64,000 nt of DNA from Lysinibacillus odysseyi 34hs-1 = NBRC 100172 (GTDB taxonomy: Bacteria; Bacillota; Bacilli; Bacillales_A; Planococcaceae): contig NZ_BCVX01000012.1 in assembly GCF_001591965.1 (NCBI RefSeq), positions 102,644 to 166,643 on the forward strand. Direction: 5' to 3'. A model generated the notes under the pieces. That model had not been told where the DNA came from. It saw nothing but the letters and a program-made list of their open reading frames with translations, and searched no databases. The translations under genes and the position numbers were made by a program. Each line of letters opens with the position of its first letter. Within the stretch, counting starts at the first letter, position 1. Positions 16,788-25,057 of this stretch are shown piece by piece.

Positions 16788-17969
16788 GTGCAATACGTTA
16801 TTTCTATTTTAGGTATTCTCGTTGTATTGTTTTTTGCCTGGTTGGCAAGCTCCAACCGAAAAGAAATAAAGTTTAAACCAATTATTATAATGCTTGTCAT
16901 TCAAATTCTTTTATCATTGTTACTGTTGAATACAGAAGTGGGGCTGGTCATTATTAAGGGGGTCGCTGCTGTTTTCAGCAGACTGCTCGAATTCGCAAGC
17001 GAAGGTGTTTCCTTCGTATTTGGCGGTATAGCGAATGAGGGAGAATCTCCATTCTTTTTAACTGTATTACTGCCAATTGTATTTATTTCCGTATTGATTG
17101 GTATTCTTCAGCACTTGAAAATACTACCATTCCTTATGAAGGGCATCGGATTGTTATTAAGTAAAATAAACGGCATGGGGAAACTTGAATCATATAATGC
17201 AGTTGCTTCACTGATGGTCGGGCAATCGGAAGTTTTCATTACCTTAAAAAAACAACTCGGCATGCTTTCCAACCAGCGTTTGTATACTTTATGCGCCTCA
17301 GCGATGTCGACTGTATCGATGTCCATTGTGGGCGCTTATATGACGATGCTGGAACCGAAATATGTTGTGACAGCCTTAGTTTTAAATCTATTTGGCGGTT
17401 TTATCATAGCTACTATTATTAATCCTTACACAGTTGACCCACAGGAGGATATATTAGAAATACAGGAGCAGGAAAAGCAATCCTTTTTCGAAATGCTCGG
17501 TGAGTATATCCTTGATGGTTTTAAGGTAGCGATTATCGTCGGGGCTATGTTGATTGGGTTCATTGCATTAATGGCTGCATTCAACTATGTGTTCGAGCTG
17601 TTATTTAATGTTTCCTTCCAGACGATATTAGGTTATATATTTGCTCCAATAGCCTTTCTTATGGGGATTCCTTTCTCAGAAGCGGTTAGTGCCGGAGCAA
17701 TTATGGCAACTAAGCTGTTAACTAATGAGTTTGTAGCGATGCTAGATTTATCAGGAGGCAATTATCACTTTAGTGAACGAACAATGGGAATTCTTTCTGT
17801 ATTCCTCGTTTCCTTCGCCAACTTTTCATCCATCGGCATTATTGTCGGGGCTGTCAAAAGTCTGAATGAAAAGCAGGGGAATGCCGTCGCGCGTTTTGGA
17901 TTGAAGCTGTTATATGGTGCTACACTTGTAAGTATCCTTTCAAGTATCATCGTTAGTTTCGTTTTATAA
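16788..17969 (+). CDS. nupC: Concentrative nucleoside transporter, NupC family
   Basis: A 393-residue membrane protein of the CNT family (same length as Bacillus NupC). The N-terminal helices are followed by the gate/core region with [16 protein letters not shown] (the G-Q-S/T-E substrate motif), and later [15 protein letters not shown], which contributes to nucleoside and sodium/proton binding. It imports nucleosides using an ion gradient. The start is a GTG at 16788 preceded by CTGGAGGT. It is monocistronic, with a terminator at 17996-18041. Pyrimidine or purine preference cannot be told. Confidence 0.88.
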   Translation: MQYVISILGILVVLFFAWLASSNRKEIKFKPIIIMLVIQILLSLLLLNTEVGLVIIKGVAAVFSRLLEFASEGVSFVFGGIANEGESPFFLTVLLPIVFISVLIGILQHLKILPFLMKGIGLLLSKINGMGKLESYNAVASLMVGQSEVFITLKKQLGMLSNQRLYTLCASAMSTVSMSIVGAYMTMLEPKYVVTALVLNLFGGFIIATIINPYTVDPQEDILEIQEQEKQSFFEMLGEYILDGFKVAIIVGAMLIGFIALMAAFNYVFELLFNVSFQTILGYIFAPIAFLMGIPFSEAVSAGAIMATKLLTNEFVAMLDLSGGNYHFSERTMGILSVFLVSFANFSSIGIIVGAVKSLNEKQGNAVARFGLKLLYGATLVSILSSIIVSFVL

Positions 17970-17995
17970 CATAATTCGGGTAACCTCTTTACTAC

Positions 17996-18041
17996 AAAAC
18001 CACTAAAAACCGTTGATCACTAACGGTCTTAGTGGTTTTTT
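17996..18041 (+). terminator. Terminator of the NupC-type gene
   Basis: Hairpin with outer arms AAAACCACTA and TAGTGGTTTT and an inner ACCGTT/AACGGT stem, followed by a T run. Confidence 0.8.
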
Positions 18042-18187
18042 CATGTACCACGTTTATGAGACGATTTGCCATAATATATCTAATTGAAGTTTTAATGAAA
18101 AATTTCGTTGGGTAATATCCCCATTTTTCTAAGGATATATTATATTATAAATAGGTAGTTATTATCCTTGTTAGGGAGCGGATTCGT

Positions 18188-18508
18188 ATGATGATCGTAA
18201 CAACTGAAAATATTGCTAATCACCAGATTACAGAAGTGTTAGGGCCGGTATTTGGGTTAACTGTTAGAGCCAGAGGAATTGGTAAAGATATTATGGCTTC
18301 TTTTAAAGGGTTAGTAGGTGGAGAAATAAATCAGTATACAGAAATGCTTGAAGATGCCAGAAAACAAGCGATGGATCGTATGGTGAAAAATGCTACAGCA
18401 ATGGGTGCAAACGCTATTATTATGATGCGTTTTGACTCTGGTGAAATCGGTCAAAACATGAGTGAGATTGTGGCTTACGGAACAGCAGTTATTGTAGAAA
18501 AGAGATAA
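18188..18508 (+). CDS. YbjQ/UPF0145 family protein
   Basis: A 106-residue protein matching the YbjQ family: the N-terminal VTTENIANHQITEVLGPVFG, then VRARGIGKDI, and the C-terminal block MGANAIIMMRFDS. Members form small decameric barrels sometimes described as heavy-metal binding; the function is not established. The ATG at 18188 (a second ATG follows directly) has GGGAG upstream. A 75-codon membrane-protein gene starts three bases after its stop, so the two form an operon. Confidence 0.85.
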   Translation: MMIVTTENIANHQITEVLGPVFGLTVRARGIGKDIMASFKGLVGGEINQYTEMLEDARKQAMDRMVKNATAMGANAIIMMRFDSGEIGQNMSEIVAYGTAVIVEKR

Positions 18509-18511
18509 TTA

Positions 18512-18739
18512 ATGAAATGGATTATAGGGTTTTACGGTATCCAGTTATTGATCCTGATACTTTTAATTATCGGCTCATGGCTTATTTGGGATCGCCGTTT
18601 CAAAACAAAACATGGCACCCAAGTACCAAAAGGATTCATACGGACAAATGAAATTTCAATTGATCCAATTACAAATAAAAGATTAGTAGTGTATTTCAAC
18701 CCAGAATCCGGCGAACGTTTTTATAAAGAGGAAAAATAA
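18512..18739 (+). CDS. Small single-pass membrane protein, unknown
   Basis: A 75-residue protein with one N-terminal membrane helix (about residues 3-25) and a short basic/polar cytosolic tail ending in NPESGERFYKEEK. It starts three bases after the YbjQ stop and probably depends on translational coupling, since its own ribosome-binding site is weak. No family recognised. Confidence 0.65.
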   Translation: MKWIIGFYGIQLLILILLIIGSWLIWDRRFKTKHGTQVPKGFIRTNEISIDPITNKRLVVYFNPESGERFYKEEK

Positions 18740-18749
18740 AAATTGTAAG

Positions 18750-18785
18750 GAGGCTGAGACTAGTGCTGTCCCAGCCTCTTTGTTT
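18750..18785 (+). terminator. Terminator of the YbjQ operon
   Basis: Arms GAGGCTGAGAC (18750-18760) and GTCCCAGCCTC (18768-18778) with one mismatch, followed by TTTGTTT. Confidence 0.75.
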
Positions 18786-18837
18786 CTAATTTTTTCAGCA
18801 TGCAATACGATTAGTCTTCTCACGCAGCCCATACCTA

Positions 18838-19311
18838 TTAATTATTCAGTTTTATTGTTGAATAATCAAGAATGATCCCATCTTCATAGATGAATTGATG
18901 TTCCAACCCAAACTTCCCTTCTAGTATTTCAGGCAAATAATATTTAATATTGGGAACCACCCCTATATTATTGGGATTCGTAAGCCAATCAATACTTTTC
19001 CATTCAAGAATTCCCTCAATAGTTGAGATGGGGGTTTGCACATTTATCTCCTCTGGTATATCTGATAAATAAACATACATCCCTCCATCTCCACGATTAC
19101 TTTTCCATACAACATTCCCTGTATAAACAGGGTTATCTATCTTTATCCCTGTTTCTTCAAAGGTTTCTCGTATCACTGACTCAATATGTGATTCATTTCT
19201 TTCAATTTTTCCTCCTACGCCATTCCACAATCCCATATTAGGCTTTTTATTTCGGTTTAGCATTAAAATCTCATTTCCCTTTTTTATAAAACAAATTGTA
19301 TATTCTAACAT
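18838..19311 (-). CDS. NUDIX hydrolase (8-oxo-dGTP diphosphatase/MutT-like)
   Basis: A 157-residue NUDIX protein. The box starts GGKIERNES (about residues 33-41) and ends RETFEETG (about 48-55), preceded by MGLWNGVGG, the layout of MutT/YtkD-type nucleotide-sanitising enzymes. Substrate not determined. The gene is AT-rich and single, and its upstream region on the minus strand leads into the spacer that contains the left attachment-like repeat at 19479-19507. Confidence 0.8.
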   Translation of the reverse strand: MLEYTICFIKKGNEILMLNRNKKPNMGLWNGVGGKIERNESHIESVIRETFEETGIKIDNPVYTGNVVWKSNRGDGGMYVYLSDIPEEINVQTPISTIEGILEWKSIDWLTNPNNIGVVPNIKYYLPEILEGKFGLEHQFIYEDGIILDYSTIKLNN

Positions 19312-19478
19312 TTGATACTCTCTTTACTTAAATTTTATTTAAGGTTATTAACCTATTTTCCCGCTTTCCTTTATGGAGCATATCTATTTTACAATATATT
19401 TAATACCATTCCTTATTTAGTTAAACCGTTATCTCAAATATTATAGATTTTAAAATAATTCTCCTATTAGCAAGCGGT

Positions 19479-19507
19479 AAAAACCATACTTACTTGTGAT
19501 ACGGTTC
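19479..19507 (-). repeat. Left attachment-like direct repeat (copy of the rlmH 3' end)
   Basis: It matches 21108-21136, the end of rlmH, at 26 of 29 positions and in the same orientation. On the minus strand it contains CCGTATCACAAGTAA and encodes GEPYHK-stop, as rlmH does, but upstream codons show no further rlmH similarity. This is the layout of an SCC-type attachment site. Confidence 0.7.
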
Positions 19508-19722
19508 ACCGTCATATAGCTAAATGAGATTTTTAAATTTTAATGTATTTTTACATTATTTACGTTTCGAAAACTTTAATAGTAACCAAAATGCCATACA
19601 CAAGCTTTTCTCTATAAAAATGGCCGTTAGCTGAGTTAGAATTTGTAGAAACGATACTCGTATAGAATGGACGTCAATTTACTATTAACCAGTAGTCTGC
19701 CTTTATTGAAGGAGAAGACTAC

Positions 19723-19815
19723 ATGTATAATTCCCCACGACTGCATAGCCAGAATACAAGTAACCAGTATATGATTTATACCATTATACAAAAATGTTAC
19801 TTCTCAAAGTACTAA
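19723..19815 (+). CDS. Possible 30-residue peptide
   Basis: An ATG at 19723 is preceded at good distance by GAAGGAG (about 19709-19715) and opens a 30-codon frame (MYNSPRLHSQNTSNQYM followed by a hydrophobic and basic end) that stops at 19815, just before the guaC promoter. The ribosome-binding site is good, but no homology is recognised. It may be a leader peptide, a remnant, or chance. Confidence 0.25.
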   Translation: MYNSPRLHSQNTSNQYMIYTIIQKCYFSKY

Positions 19816-19822
19816 TAAAGCA

Positions 19823-19851
19823 TTGACATATGGCGAAAAAACATGTAAATT
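19823..19851 (+). promoter_or_regulatory. guaC promoter
   Basis: A perfect TTGACA (19823-19828), a 17-bp spacer and TAAATT (19846-19851). Confidence 0.65.
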
Positions 19852-19854
19852 ACC

Positions 19855-19899
19855 AAATATCGAACGATTTTAATAAATATATAAATATTATTCGTATTT
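19855..19899 (+). promoter_or_regulatory. PurBox-like inverted pair before guaC (possible PurR operator)
   Basis: Two sites resembling the Bacillus PurR PurBox (A-W3-CCGAAC-W2-T) face each other: AATATCGAACGATT with CGAA at 19861-19864, and on the opposite strand AATACGAATAAT with its CGAA at 19894-19891. The 26-bp distance between the two CGAA cores is close to the spacing of known PurBox pairs. They lie just downstream of the -10 element, where PurR could repress. Both carry mismatches to consensus. Confidence 0.45.
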
Positions 19900-19912
19900 A
19901 GGAGTGTTTATA

Positions 19913-20896
19913 ATGGATAACGTATTTGATTATGAAGATATTCAACTAATTCCCGCAAAATGTATCGTAGAAAGTCGCTCTCAATGTGATACTTCCGTGA
20001 CTTTAGGAGGATATACCTTTAAGTTACCTGTAGTACCCGCAAATATGCAAACTATTATTGATGAAGATATTGCTGTGACATTAGCTGAAAACGGTTACTT
20101 TTACATAATGCACCGCTTCAACCCTGAAAAACGTGCAAATTTCATAAAAAATATGCAAGATCACGGCCTCATCGCGTCTATTAGTGTTGGGGTAAAGGAA
20201 GAAGAATATTCTTTCATAGAAGAACTAGCAGCGGCTAATTTAGTACCTGAATTCATTACAATTGATATTGCACATGGTCACTCCAATGCTGTTATTCGTA
20301 TGATTCAGCATATTAAAAAGCTTTTACCGAATAGCTTTGTCATTGCTGGTAATGTTGGTACACCGGAAGCTGTTCGTGAACTTGAAAATGCCGGCGCTGA
20401 TGCAACGAAAGTGGGCATAGGCCCAGGTAAAGTATGTATTACAAAAATTAAAACTGGTTTTGGTACAGGTGGTTGGCAACTAGCTGCGCTGCGCTGGTGT
20501 GCAAAAGCTGCAACTAAACCAATTATTGCAGACGGTGGTATACGTACACATGGCGATATCGCAAAATCCGTACGTTTTGGGGCTTCAATGGTCATGATCG
20601 GCTCACTATTTGCTGGTCACGAAGAATCACCAGGCGAAACAATCGAAGTCGATGGCAAGCTTGTCAAAGAATATTTCGGTTCTGCTTCTGAATTCCAAAA
20701 AGGTGAAAAGAAAAACGTAGAAGGTAAGAAAATGTACGTGGAGCATAAAGGCAGCTTAAAAGATACACTGATCGAAATGGAACAAGATCTTCAATCATCT
20801 ATCTCTTATGCAGGCGGTACAAAACTAGATGCTATCCGCAATGTAGATTACGTTATCGTAAAAAACTCTATTTTCAACGGTGATAAAGTTTACTAA
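19913..20896 (+). CDS. guaC: GMP reductase
   Basis: A 327-residue (beta/alpha)8 enzyme of the IMPDH/GMPR family that converts GMP to IMP with NADPH, feeding guanine nucleotides back to the purine branch point. The catalytic cysteine loop [14 protein letters not shown] is near residues 170-183, the phosphate-binding ADGGIR near 203-208, and the conserved [16 protein letters not shown] near 258-273. The length matches Bacillus GuaC, and the CBS domains of IMP dehydrogenase are absent. The ATG at 19913 has TTAGGAG eight bases upstream; an in-frame GTG at 19904 overlaps that site. It is the only complete gene between the two rlmH-type repeats and has its own promoter and terminator. Confidence 0.93.
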   Translation: MDNVFDYEDIQLIPAKCIVESRSQCDTSVTLGGYTFKLPVVPANMQTIIDEDIAVTLAENGYFYIMHRFNPEKRANFIKNMQDHGLIASISVGVKEEEYSFIEELAAANLVPEFITIDIAHGHSNAVIRMIQHIKKLLPNSFVIAGNVGTPEAVRELENAGADATKVGIGPGKVCITKIKTGFGTGGWQLAALRWCAKAATKPIIADGGIRTHGDIAKSVRFGASMVMIGSLFAGHEESPGETIEVDGKLVKEYFGSASEFQKGEKKNVEGKKMYVEHKGSLKDTLIEMEQDLQSSISYAGGTKLDAIRNVDYVIVKNSIFNGDKVY

Positions 20897-21007
20897 GTTA
20901 TAGAAATGAAAAGCCCGGTCAAGACTTTTATATGCTTTGGACTAAACTTACTTTAATAAGACAACATAAAATAACTCTAAAATGGTTATGCATATCAAAG
21001 CGAAATT

Positions 21008-21047
21008 AAAAATCAGAAATGTTGTTAAATCAACATTTCTGATTTTT
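21008..21047 (+). terminator. guaC terminator
   Basis: Perfect 17-bp stem (21008-21024 with 21031-21047), six-base loop, T run at the end of the stem. Confidence 0.85.
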
Positions 21048-21107
21048 ACTATTTATGCATTTTTGATTAAAAAACCCTTTTGGGACAGCCCCTATCTATT
21101 TATTCAG

Positions 21108-21136
21108 AAAAACCGCACTTACTTATGATACGGTTC
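21108..21136 (-). repeat. Right attachment-like direct repeat at the 3' end of rlmH
   Basis: The last codons of rlmH plus 11 bases after the stop. On the minus strand it contains CCGTATCATAAGTAA. In staphylococci the equivalent sequence (about GCRTATCAYAARTRA) is attB for SCC elements. Paired with 19479-19507. Confidence 0.7.
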
Positions 21137-21598
21137 CCCCTTAATAATCCGGAAGCTCCGGTAAATCTGTTCGACCAGCACAAGCTTCATAAGCTGGTGG
21201 GGAAGGGTCATTTTGCCGAAGCAGAGCTTTTCATCAGCACGCTTCAATACGTCATCGTGAAGGCCAAGCGATCCGCCGATCACAAAAGCGACTTTACTTT
21301 TGCCGTATGTCATGAGGGCATCAAGATCGGCTGCCATCTGCTCACTTGTTTTCATCTTTCCGTCCAGTGCAAGGGCGATCACATATGTACCCTCATTTAT
21401 TTTAGAAAGAATGCGTTCGCCTTCCTTCTTTTTTACCATTTCCATTTCAGCATCCGATAGTTGTTCCGGTGCTTTTTCGTCTGGTACTTCGACAAAATCA
21501 AGTTTTGCATAGCTTCCTAGGCGCTTTGCATATTCATCAATTCCCATTTTTAGATACTTTTCCTTCAGCTTGCCGACCGATATGATCGTTATATTCAC
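21119..21598 (-). CDS. rlmH: 23S rRNA pseudouridine(1915) N3-methyltransferase RlmH
   Basis: A 159-residue SPOUT methyltransferase, the full usual length. It uses S-adenosylmethionine to methylate pseudouridine 1915 of 23S rRNA in the 70S ribosome. Visible marks are the N-terminal [13 protein letters not shown], the SAM-binding knot with FVIGGSLG (residues about 104-111), [16 protein letters not shown], and the C-terminal GEPYHK. In staphylococci this gene (orfX) is the SCCmec integration site. Its place here, about 33 kb from dnaA, and the duplicated 3' end fit that role. It is separated from htrC by yyzF and a DnaA-box cluster. Confidence 0.96.
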   Translation of the reverse strand: MNITIISVGKLKEKYLKMGIDEYAKRLGSYAKLDFVEVPDEKAPEQLSDAEMEMVKKKEGERILSKINEGTYVIALALDGKMKTSEQMAADLDALMTYGKSKVAFVIGGSLGLHDDVLKRADEKLCFGKMTLPHQLMKLVLVEQIYRSFRIIKGEPYHK

Positions 21599-21688
21599 AG
21601 CTTATCCACCTTTACATTTCATTTACAAACACTTTATCCACAAAAGTTATCCACATATCAACAGGCTGATGCTATATATTGTGTAAAG

Positions 21689-21853
21689 TTATTTACTTGA
21701 TACAATATATGTTGCCTGCTCTTCACAATAGGAACATTTTGTGGATAACTTTTCTTCATCTGATAGTTTATCCATGATCGGGTATTCTTCCGTTTCTGCC
21801 ACAAGCATGTCTAAAGCGTGATCTATATGGTTTTCGCAGCTATATTTTTTCAT
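21689..21853 (-). CDS. yyzF: CxxH/CxxC protein YyzF
   Basis: A 54-residue protein with CENH (residues 6-9) and CSYC (40-43), the pattern of the small CxxH/CxxC family typified by Bacillus YyzF, which is found next to rlmH. The ATG at 21851-21853 follows GGAGGA at good distance. The four ligands probably bind one zinc ion. Function unknown. It lies between rlmH and htrC on the same strand, as in related genomes, and its coding sequence contains a DnaA box. Confidence 0.82.
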   Translation of the reverse strand: MKKYSCENHIDHALDMLVAETEEYPIMDKLSDEEKLSTKCSYCEEQATYIVSSK

Positions 21854-21940
21854 TTTTTAAATCCTCCACTATTCTGAAATTTCCACAAACTTATTCACAA
21901 TTTGTTAAAAGTTATCCACAAACCATTGTAACAAACAAAA

Positions 21941-21980
21941 AACAAGTAGGAAAGAAAAGCTTATTCTTTCTCTACTTGTT
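21941..21980 (-). terminator. htrC terminator
   Basis: Arms AACAAGTAG-AAAGAA and its near complement (21941-21980), followed on the minus strand by TTTTGTTTG; 35 bp after the htrC stop. Confidence 0.75.
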
Positions 21981-22014
21981 GTGCAAAGAGTTATTCAGTT
22001 ATCCACAGTTTTAA

Positions 22015-23325
22015 TTAATCAGTGCTTTCTTTTAGCACTAAATTCAGCTCAACAGTTTTTCCAGCACGGTACACTTTTACTTTTAATTTGTCTCCAACAT
22101 CTGTTTTTGTATAAAGGTGCTTACGAAGATCAATGACGTTTTCAATTTTCTCGCCATCCATTTCATAAATCACATCGTACTGCTTCATACCTGCTTCTGC
22201 TGCTGCTGAACCAGCTGTTACTTCCGCTACGACTACCCCTGTTGTGATACCTTCAGGCAGTTCAAGTGTTTGTGCCTGATAAAACGCCGGGATATCAGTT
22301 AAATCCAGTAAAGAGATACCCATTGCAGGACGTACAACTTCACCGTTTTTCTCCAGCTGCTTGATGATTGGGATAACCGTATTGATTGGAATTGCAAATC
22401 CTAGCCCTTCCACCTGCTCAGAGGCAATTTTCATCGAGTTAATACCAATTAAATCACCGTTTAGGTTTACTAGCGCACCACCTGAGTTTCCTCCATTGAT
22501 TGCAGCATCAGTTTGAAGTACTTCAGACTGCCAGTCCTCTGTTCCATCACCGTTTAAATCAACCGGCACGGCACGGTCTGTACCGGATATGACCCCAACT
22601 GTTACAGAACCATAGAAGTCAAGACCAAGTGGGTTACCAATCGCAATAACTGTTTCCCCTTGCTTTAACACTTCTGAATCGCCGAAGTTAGCTACTGTTT
22701 TAATACCGTCAGCTTTTACTTTAATAACGGCTAAATCTGTCCAAATATCACTTCCGACTAAAGTTGCTTCCTTTTTCGAGCCATCCTTTAGTGTAATTTC
22801 CAGCTTTTCAGCTTTTTCGATTACATGGTTGTTTGTCACGATATAGGCTTCACCATTCTCGATTTTATAAACAACGCCTGAGCCCGTTCCAGCTTCCTGC
22901 AGTTTGCCCTCTTCGTTTTGGTTTTGGTTTTGCTGCATGCCGCCTTGGCCAAACCAGAAGCCCCCTAATGAGTTTTGAGCGACCTGATAGTTGGAGATGC
23001 CGACTACCGCCTCTGATACCTTCTCCACGGCTGATGTTACGTCTGTTGTAACAACAGTGGCTGTCTGCTCTACTCCTGCAGTCGAACCGGATTGTTCTGT
23101 TTTTTCCGTTTTAGAACCCGGCAGCTGGTCTGCTAAAGAAGGAAGGAGCAGCCACATGAGTAAAACTCCTACAATAACGCCCGATAGCCCGGTAATGAAA
23201 TACCCTGCCTTGCTTCCTCCCTTTTTTTGAGAAGCACGTCTATTCCGCTCCTCTTCTTCCCTTCTCAAACGTTCCTGTAAAGGTGTTAATTCAGGATTAT
23301 TTTGATTATTACGTTGTTCATCCAT
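22015..23325 (-). CDS. htrC: HtrA-type serine protease (HtrC/YyxA)
   Basis: A 436-residue membrane-anchored S1C protease. A charged cytosolic head (1-40) precedes one membrane helix (about 41-61), then a linker with a Q/N-rich patch (about 127-137), then the trypsin-like domain with catalytic H167 (TNNHV), D197 (TDLAV) and S281 (GGNSGG). A C-terminal PDZ domain spans about 340-430. These proteases handle misfolded envelope proteins. The position downstream of walJ matches the Bacillus Wal locus, but a terminator at 23418-23436 and a 117-bp gap before its start indicate a separate promoter. Confidence 0.92.
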   Translation of the reverse strand: MDEQRNNQNNPELTPLQERLRREEEERNRRASQKKGGSKAGYFITGLSGVIVGVLLMWLLLPSLADQLPGSKTEKTEQSGSTAGVEQTATVVTTDVTSAVEKVSEAVVGISNYQVAQNSLGGFWFGQGGMQQNQNQNEEGKLQEAGTGSGVVYKIENGEAYIVTNNHVIEKAEKLEITLKDGSKKEATLVGSDIWTDLAVIKVKADGIKTVANFGDSEVLKQGETVIAIGNPLGLDFYGSVTVGVISGTDRAVPVDLNGDGTEDWQSEVLQTDAAINGGNSGGALVNLNGDLIGINSMKIASEQVEGLGFAIPINTVIPIIKQLEKNGEVVRPAMGISLLDLTDIPAFYQAQTLELPEGITTGVVVAEVTAGSAAAEAGMKQYDVIYEMDGEKIENVIDLRKHLYTKTDVGDKLKVKVYRAGKTVELNLVLKESTD

Positions 23326-23417
23326 TTTTTTCGTCCCCCTTCTATTTAGTTTGTACCCTTACAATACAGGTGAAACATTAAAATTAGATGAAAATTTTTT
23401 TAAACTCATTTAAAAAA

Positions 23418-23436
23418 GCCCCGCAAATTGCGGGGC
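23418..23436 (-). terminator. walJ (Wal operon) terminator
   Basis: GCCCCGCAA/TTGCGGGGC perfect 9-bp stem followed on the minus strand by TTTTTTAAA, directly after the walJ stop. Confidence 0.85.
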
Positions 23437-23442
23437 ATGTCA

Positions 23443-24231
23443 TCAAACTGTTACTAAAGCTGTCGGTTCCTCGGCATCTGTATCATGCAGATGGAGATAT
23501 TCTCCGGTAAGAATACCACATGACTGCAATGTTTGCGACACACTTAAACGTGCCAGCTCTTTCATATTATTATCTTTACTTAAATGGGATAAATAAATCT
23601 GTGTCGGCTTTTCAAATGCTACCTCACTCATGGCAACAGCCGCATCCTCATTGGAAACATGTCCCACATCAGATAAGATGCGGCGTTTAGTATTCCATGG
23701 GTAGCGTCCCATTTGCAGCATGCCCACATCGTGGTTGCTTTCGAATACAAAGGAATCTGCTCCTTTAATATGCCCTTTCATTCTATCGCTGACATAGCCT
23801 GTATCGGTGATAAGAGCAAGCTTACGGTCATTTTCATGGAATATATAAAACATTGGATCCGCTGCATCATGGGAGACAGCAAAGGACTCGATTGATAGGG
23901 AGCCAAAAGACTTTGTTGTTTCCATATCAAATTGGAACCGCAAATCAGTCGGTATATTCCCTACAAGCCCGTCCATCGCCTGCCATGTCTTTGCATTAGC
24001 ATACACTGGTACATTATATTTCCGTGCTATCACACCAAGACCTTTAATATGGTCACTATGTTCATGCGTCACTAGTAAACCGGTAAGCTTCTTCATATCA
24101 CGATCAATTTTCGCAAACAGCTCTTCCATCTTTTTCCCGCTGAGGCCGACATCGACAAGAAAGGCATGCTCATCATTCTCTACATAAACAGCATTTCCTG
24201 TACTCCCGCTTGCTAAAACACTAAATCGCAT
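23443..24231 (-). CDS. walJ: WalJ/YycJ metallo-beta-lactamase fold hydrolase
   Basis: A 262-residue MBL-fold protein with the metal motif THEHSDH (residues 55-61) and downstream ligands near ITDTG and SHDAAD. WalJ is a nuclease-like member of the Wal operon. It has been linked to coordination of cell division with DNA replication, and its exact substrate is unclear. It starts 13 bp after walI and is the last gene of the walR-K-H-I-J operon, which ends in a terminator. Confidence 0.9.
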   Translation of the reverse strand: MRFSVLASGSTGNAVYVENDEHAFLVDVGLSGKKMEELFAKIDRDMKKLTGLLVTHEHSDHIKGLGVIARKYNVPVYANAKTWQAMDGLVGNIPTDLRFQFDMETTKSFGSLSIESFAVSHDAADPMFYIFHENDRKLALITDTGYVSDRMKGHIKGADSFVFESNHDVGMLQMGRYPWNTKRRILSDVGHVSNEDAAVAMSEVAFEKPTQIYLSHLSKDNNMKELARLSVSQTLQSCGILTGEYLHLHDTDAEEPTALVTV

Positions 24232-24244
24232 TATTTAAACTCCT

Positions 24245-25057
24245 TTATTCTTCTCCTACCTCTTGTGTTTTACGTTGTAAATCCATTACTGTCCCTGTAT
24301 TGGCATTGACGAAGTGTATTTGTTCTTTCCCTTTGTCTGTCTTTACATGTACTTCCCATGTAGGGGTTAATACTTGCTTTTCAGTAAATTGGACATGTGT
24401 GGCATAACCAAGCTTCATAGAGGTAATATGGTCATTTGTTTGTAAGATTTTCTGGTTATACAACCCTTTTAGAACTTGAAGCGGTGGAACGATTGTTCTC
24501 GGCCGCCCAACCTCTTCTATTTTCTCCAGCATCGCCTGTTTGTACATATATACTTCTCCCTTTGTATTCCAATGGAGCTGTAATCCACCCTTTTCATTGT
24601 AATACACTGTGCCATTCTTTACACTTTGGAAGAACGTTGCTGTTCGTGTTTCTTCATCTATTTCCCATAGAACAAAGGATTTCCCTTCATATACATACTG
24701 ATTCACAAACTCTTGAAGAGCACTTGGCTCCTTCGTACTTGAAAGCTTAATCGGTGTCTTAAAATTAACAACAAGCTGATTATCATTAAGTAACTGGTAG
24801 TCTTGATTATCATTAGTAGGAAAATCATCTGAAGAATATTTTTTTACCTGCGCAGAGAGAAAGAAAGCCGATTCAACAGAATTAGGCAGCTTATCATATG
24901 TGATATTTTCACTTTGCAGCTTCACTTCAGCATCTTCCTCGCCGGGTTTTTTCTCCAGGTTTTTCCCATTGTATGTTTCAATATACTGCGAATAAAGGAA
25001 CATGTTTAGAATGAGGAAGACCCCAATAAATATAGATTTTGTCTTACTCCAATCCAT
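24245..25057 (-). CDS. walI: WalI/YycI, regulator of WalK
   Basis: A 270-residue bitopic membrane protein. MDWSKTKSIFIGVFLILN begins the short cytosolic tail and membrane helix, and the rest is extracytoplasmic with two YycI-type lobes. With WalH it forms a membrane complex that controls WalK activity. The ATG at 25055-25057 is preceded by GGAGGTGA, better than the GTG three codons upstream. The start overlaps the end of walH. Confidence 0.9.
   Translation of the reverse strand: MDWSKTKSIFIGVFLILNMFLYSQYIETYNGKNLEKKPGEEDAEVKLQSENITYDKLPNSVESAFFLSAQVKKYSSDDFPTNDNQDYQLLNDNQLVVNFKTPIKLSSTKEPSALQEFVNQYVYEGKSFVLWEIDEETRTATFFQSVKNGTVYYNEKGGLQLHWNTKGEVYMYKQAMLEKIEEVGRPRTIVPPLQVLKGLYNQKILQTNDHITSMKLGYATHVQFTEKQVLTPTWEVHVKTDKGKEQIHFVNANTGTVMDLQRKTQEVGEE

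Larger units (their letters stand above)
19312..19822. other. AT-rich spacer with left attachment-like repeat and a 30-codon open frame
   Basis: About 510 bp between the NUDIX gene and the guaC promoter. It holds the left copy of the rlmH-end repeat (19479-19507), a 7-bp dyad GTAGTCT/AGACTAC (19692-19698 and 19716-19722) and a short open frame at 19723-19815. No recombinase gene or other recognisable gene. Confidence 0.45.
21602..22007. other. Cluster of DnaA boxes between rlmH and htrC
   Basis: Five exact TTATCCACA boxes (21634-21642, 21647-21655, 21740-21748 on the minus strand, 21912-21920, 21999-22007) and two single-mismatch boxes (21602-21610 TTATCCACC, 21891-21899 TTATTCACA) lie within about 400 bp, some inside the small gene yyzF. 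Chance would give about 0.003 exact boxes in this length. It lies outside oriC and is a candidate DnaA-titration or DnaA-regulated site. Confidence 0.6.

Noticed and set aside
23361..23376. CAATACAGGTGAAACA, possible parS
   Set aside because: Only 11 of 16 positions match and the left half of the palindrome is lost.
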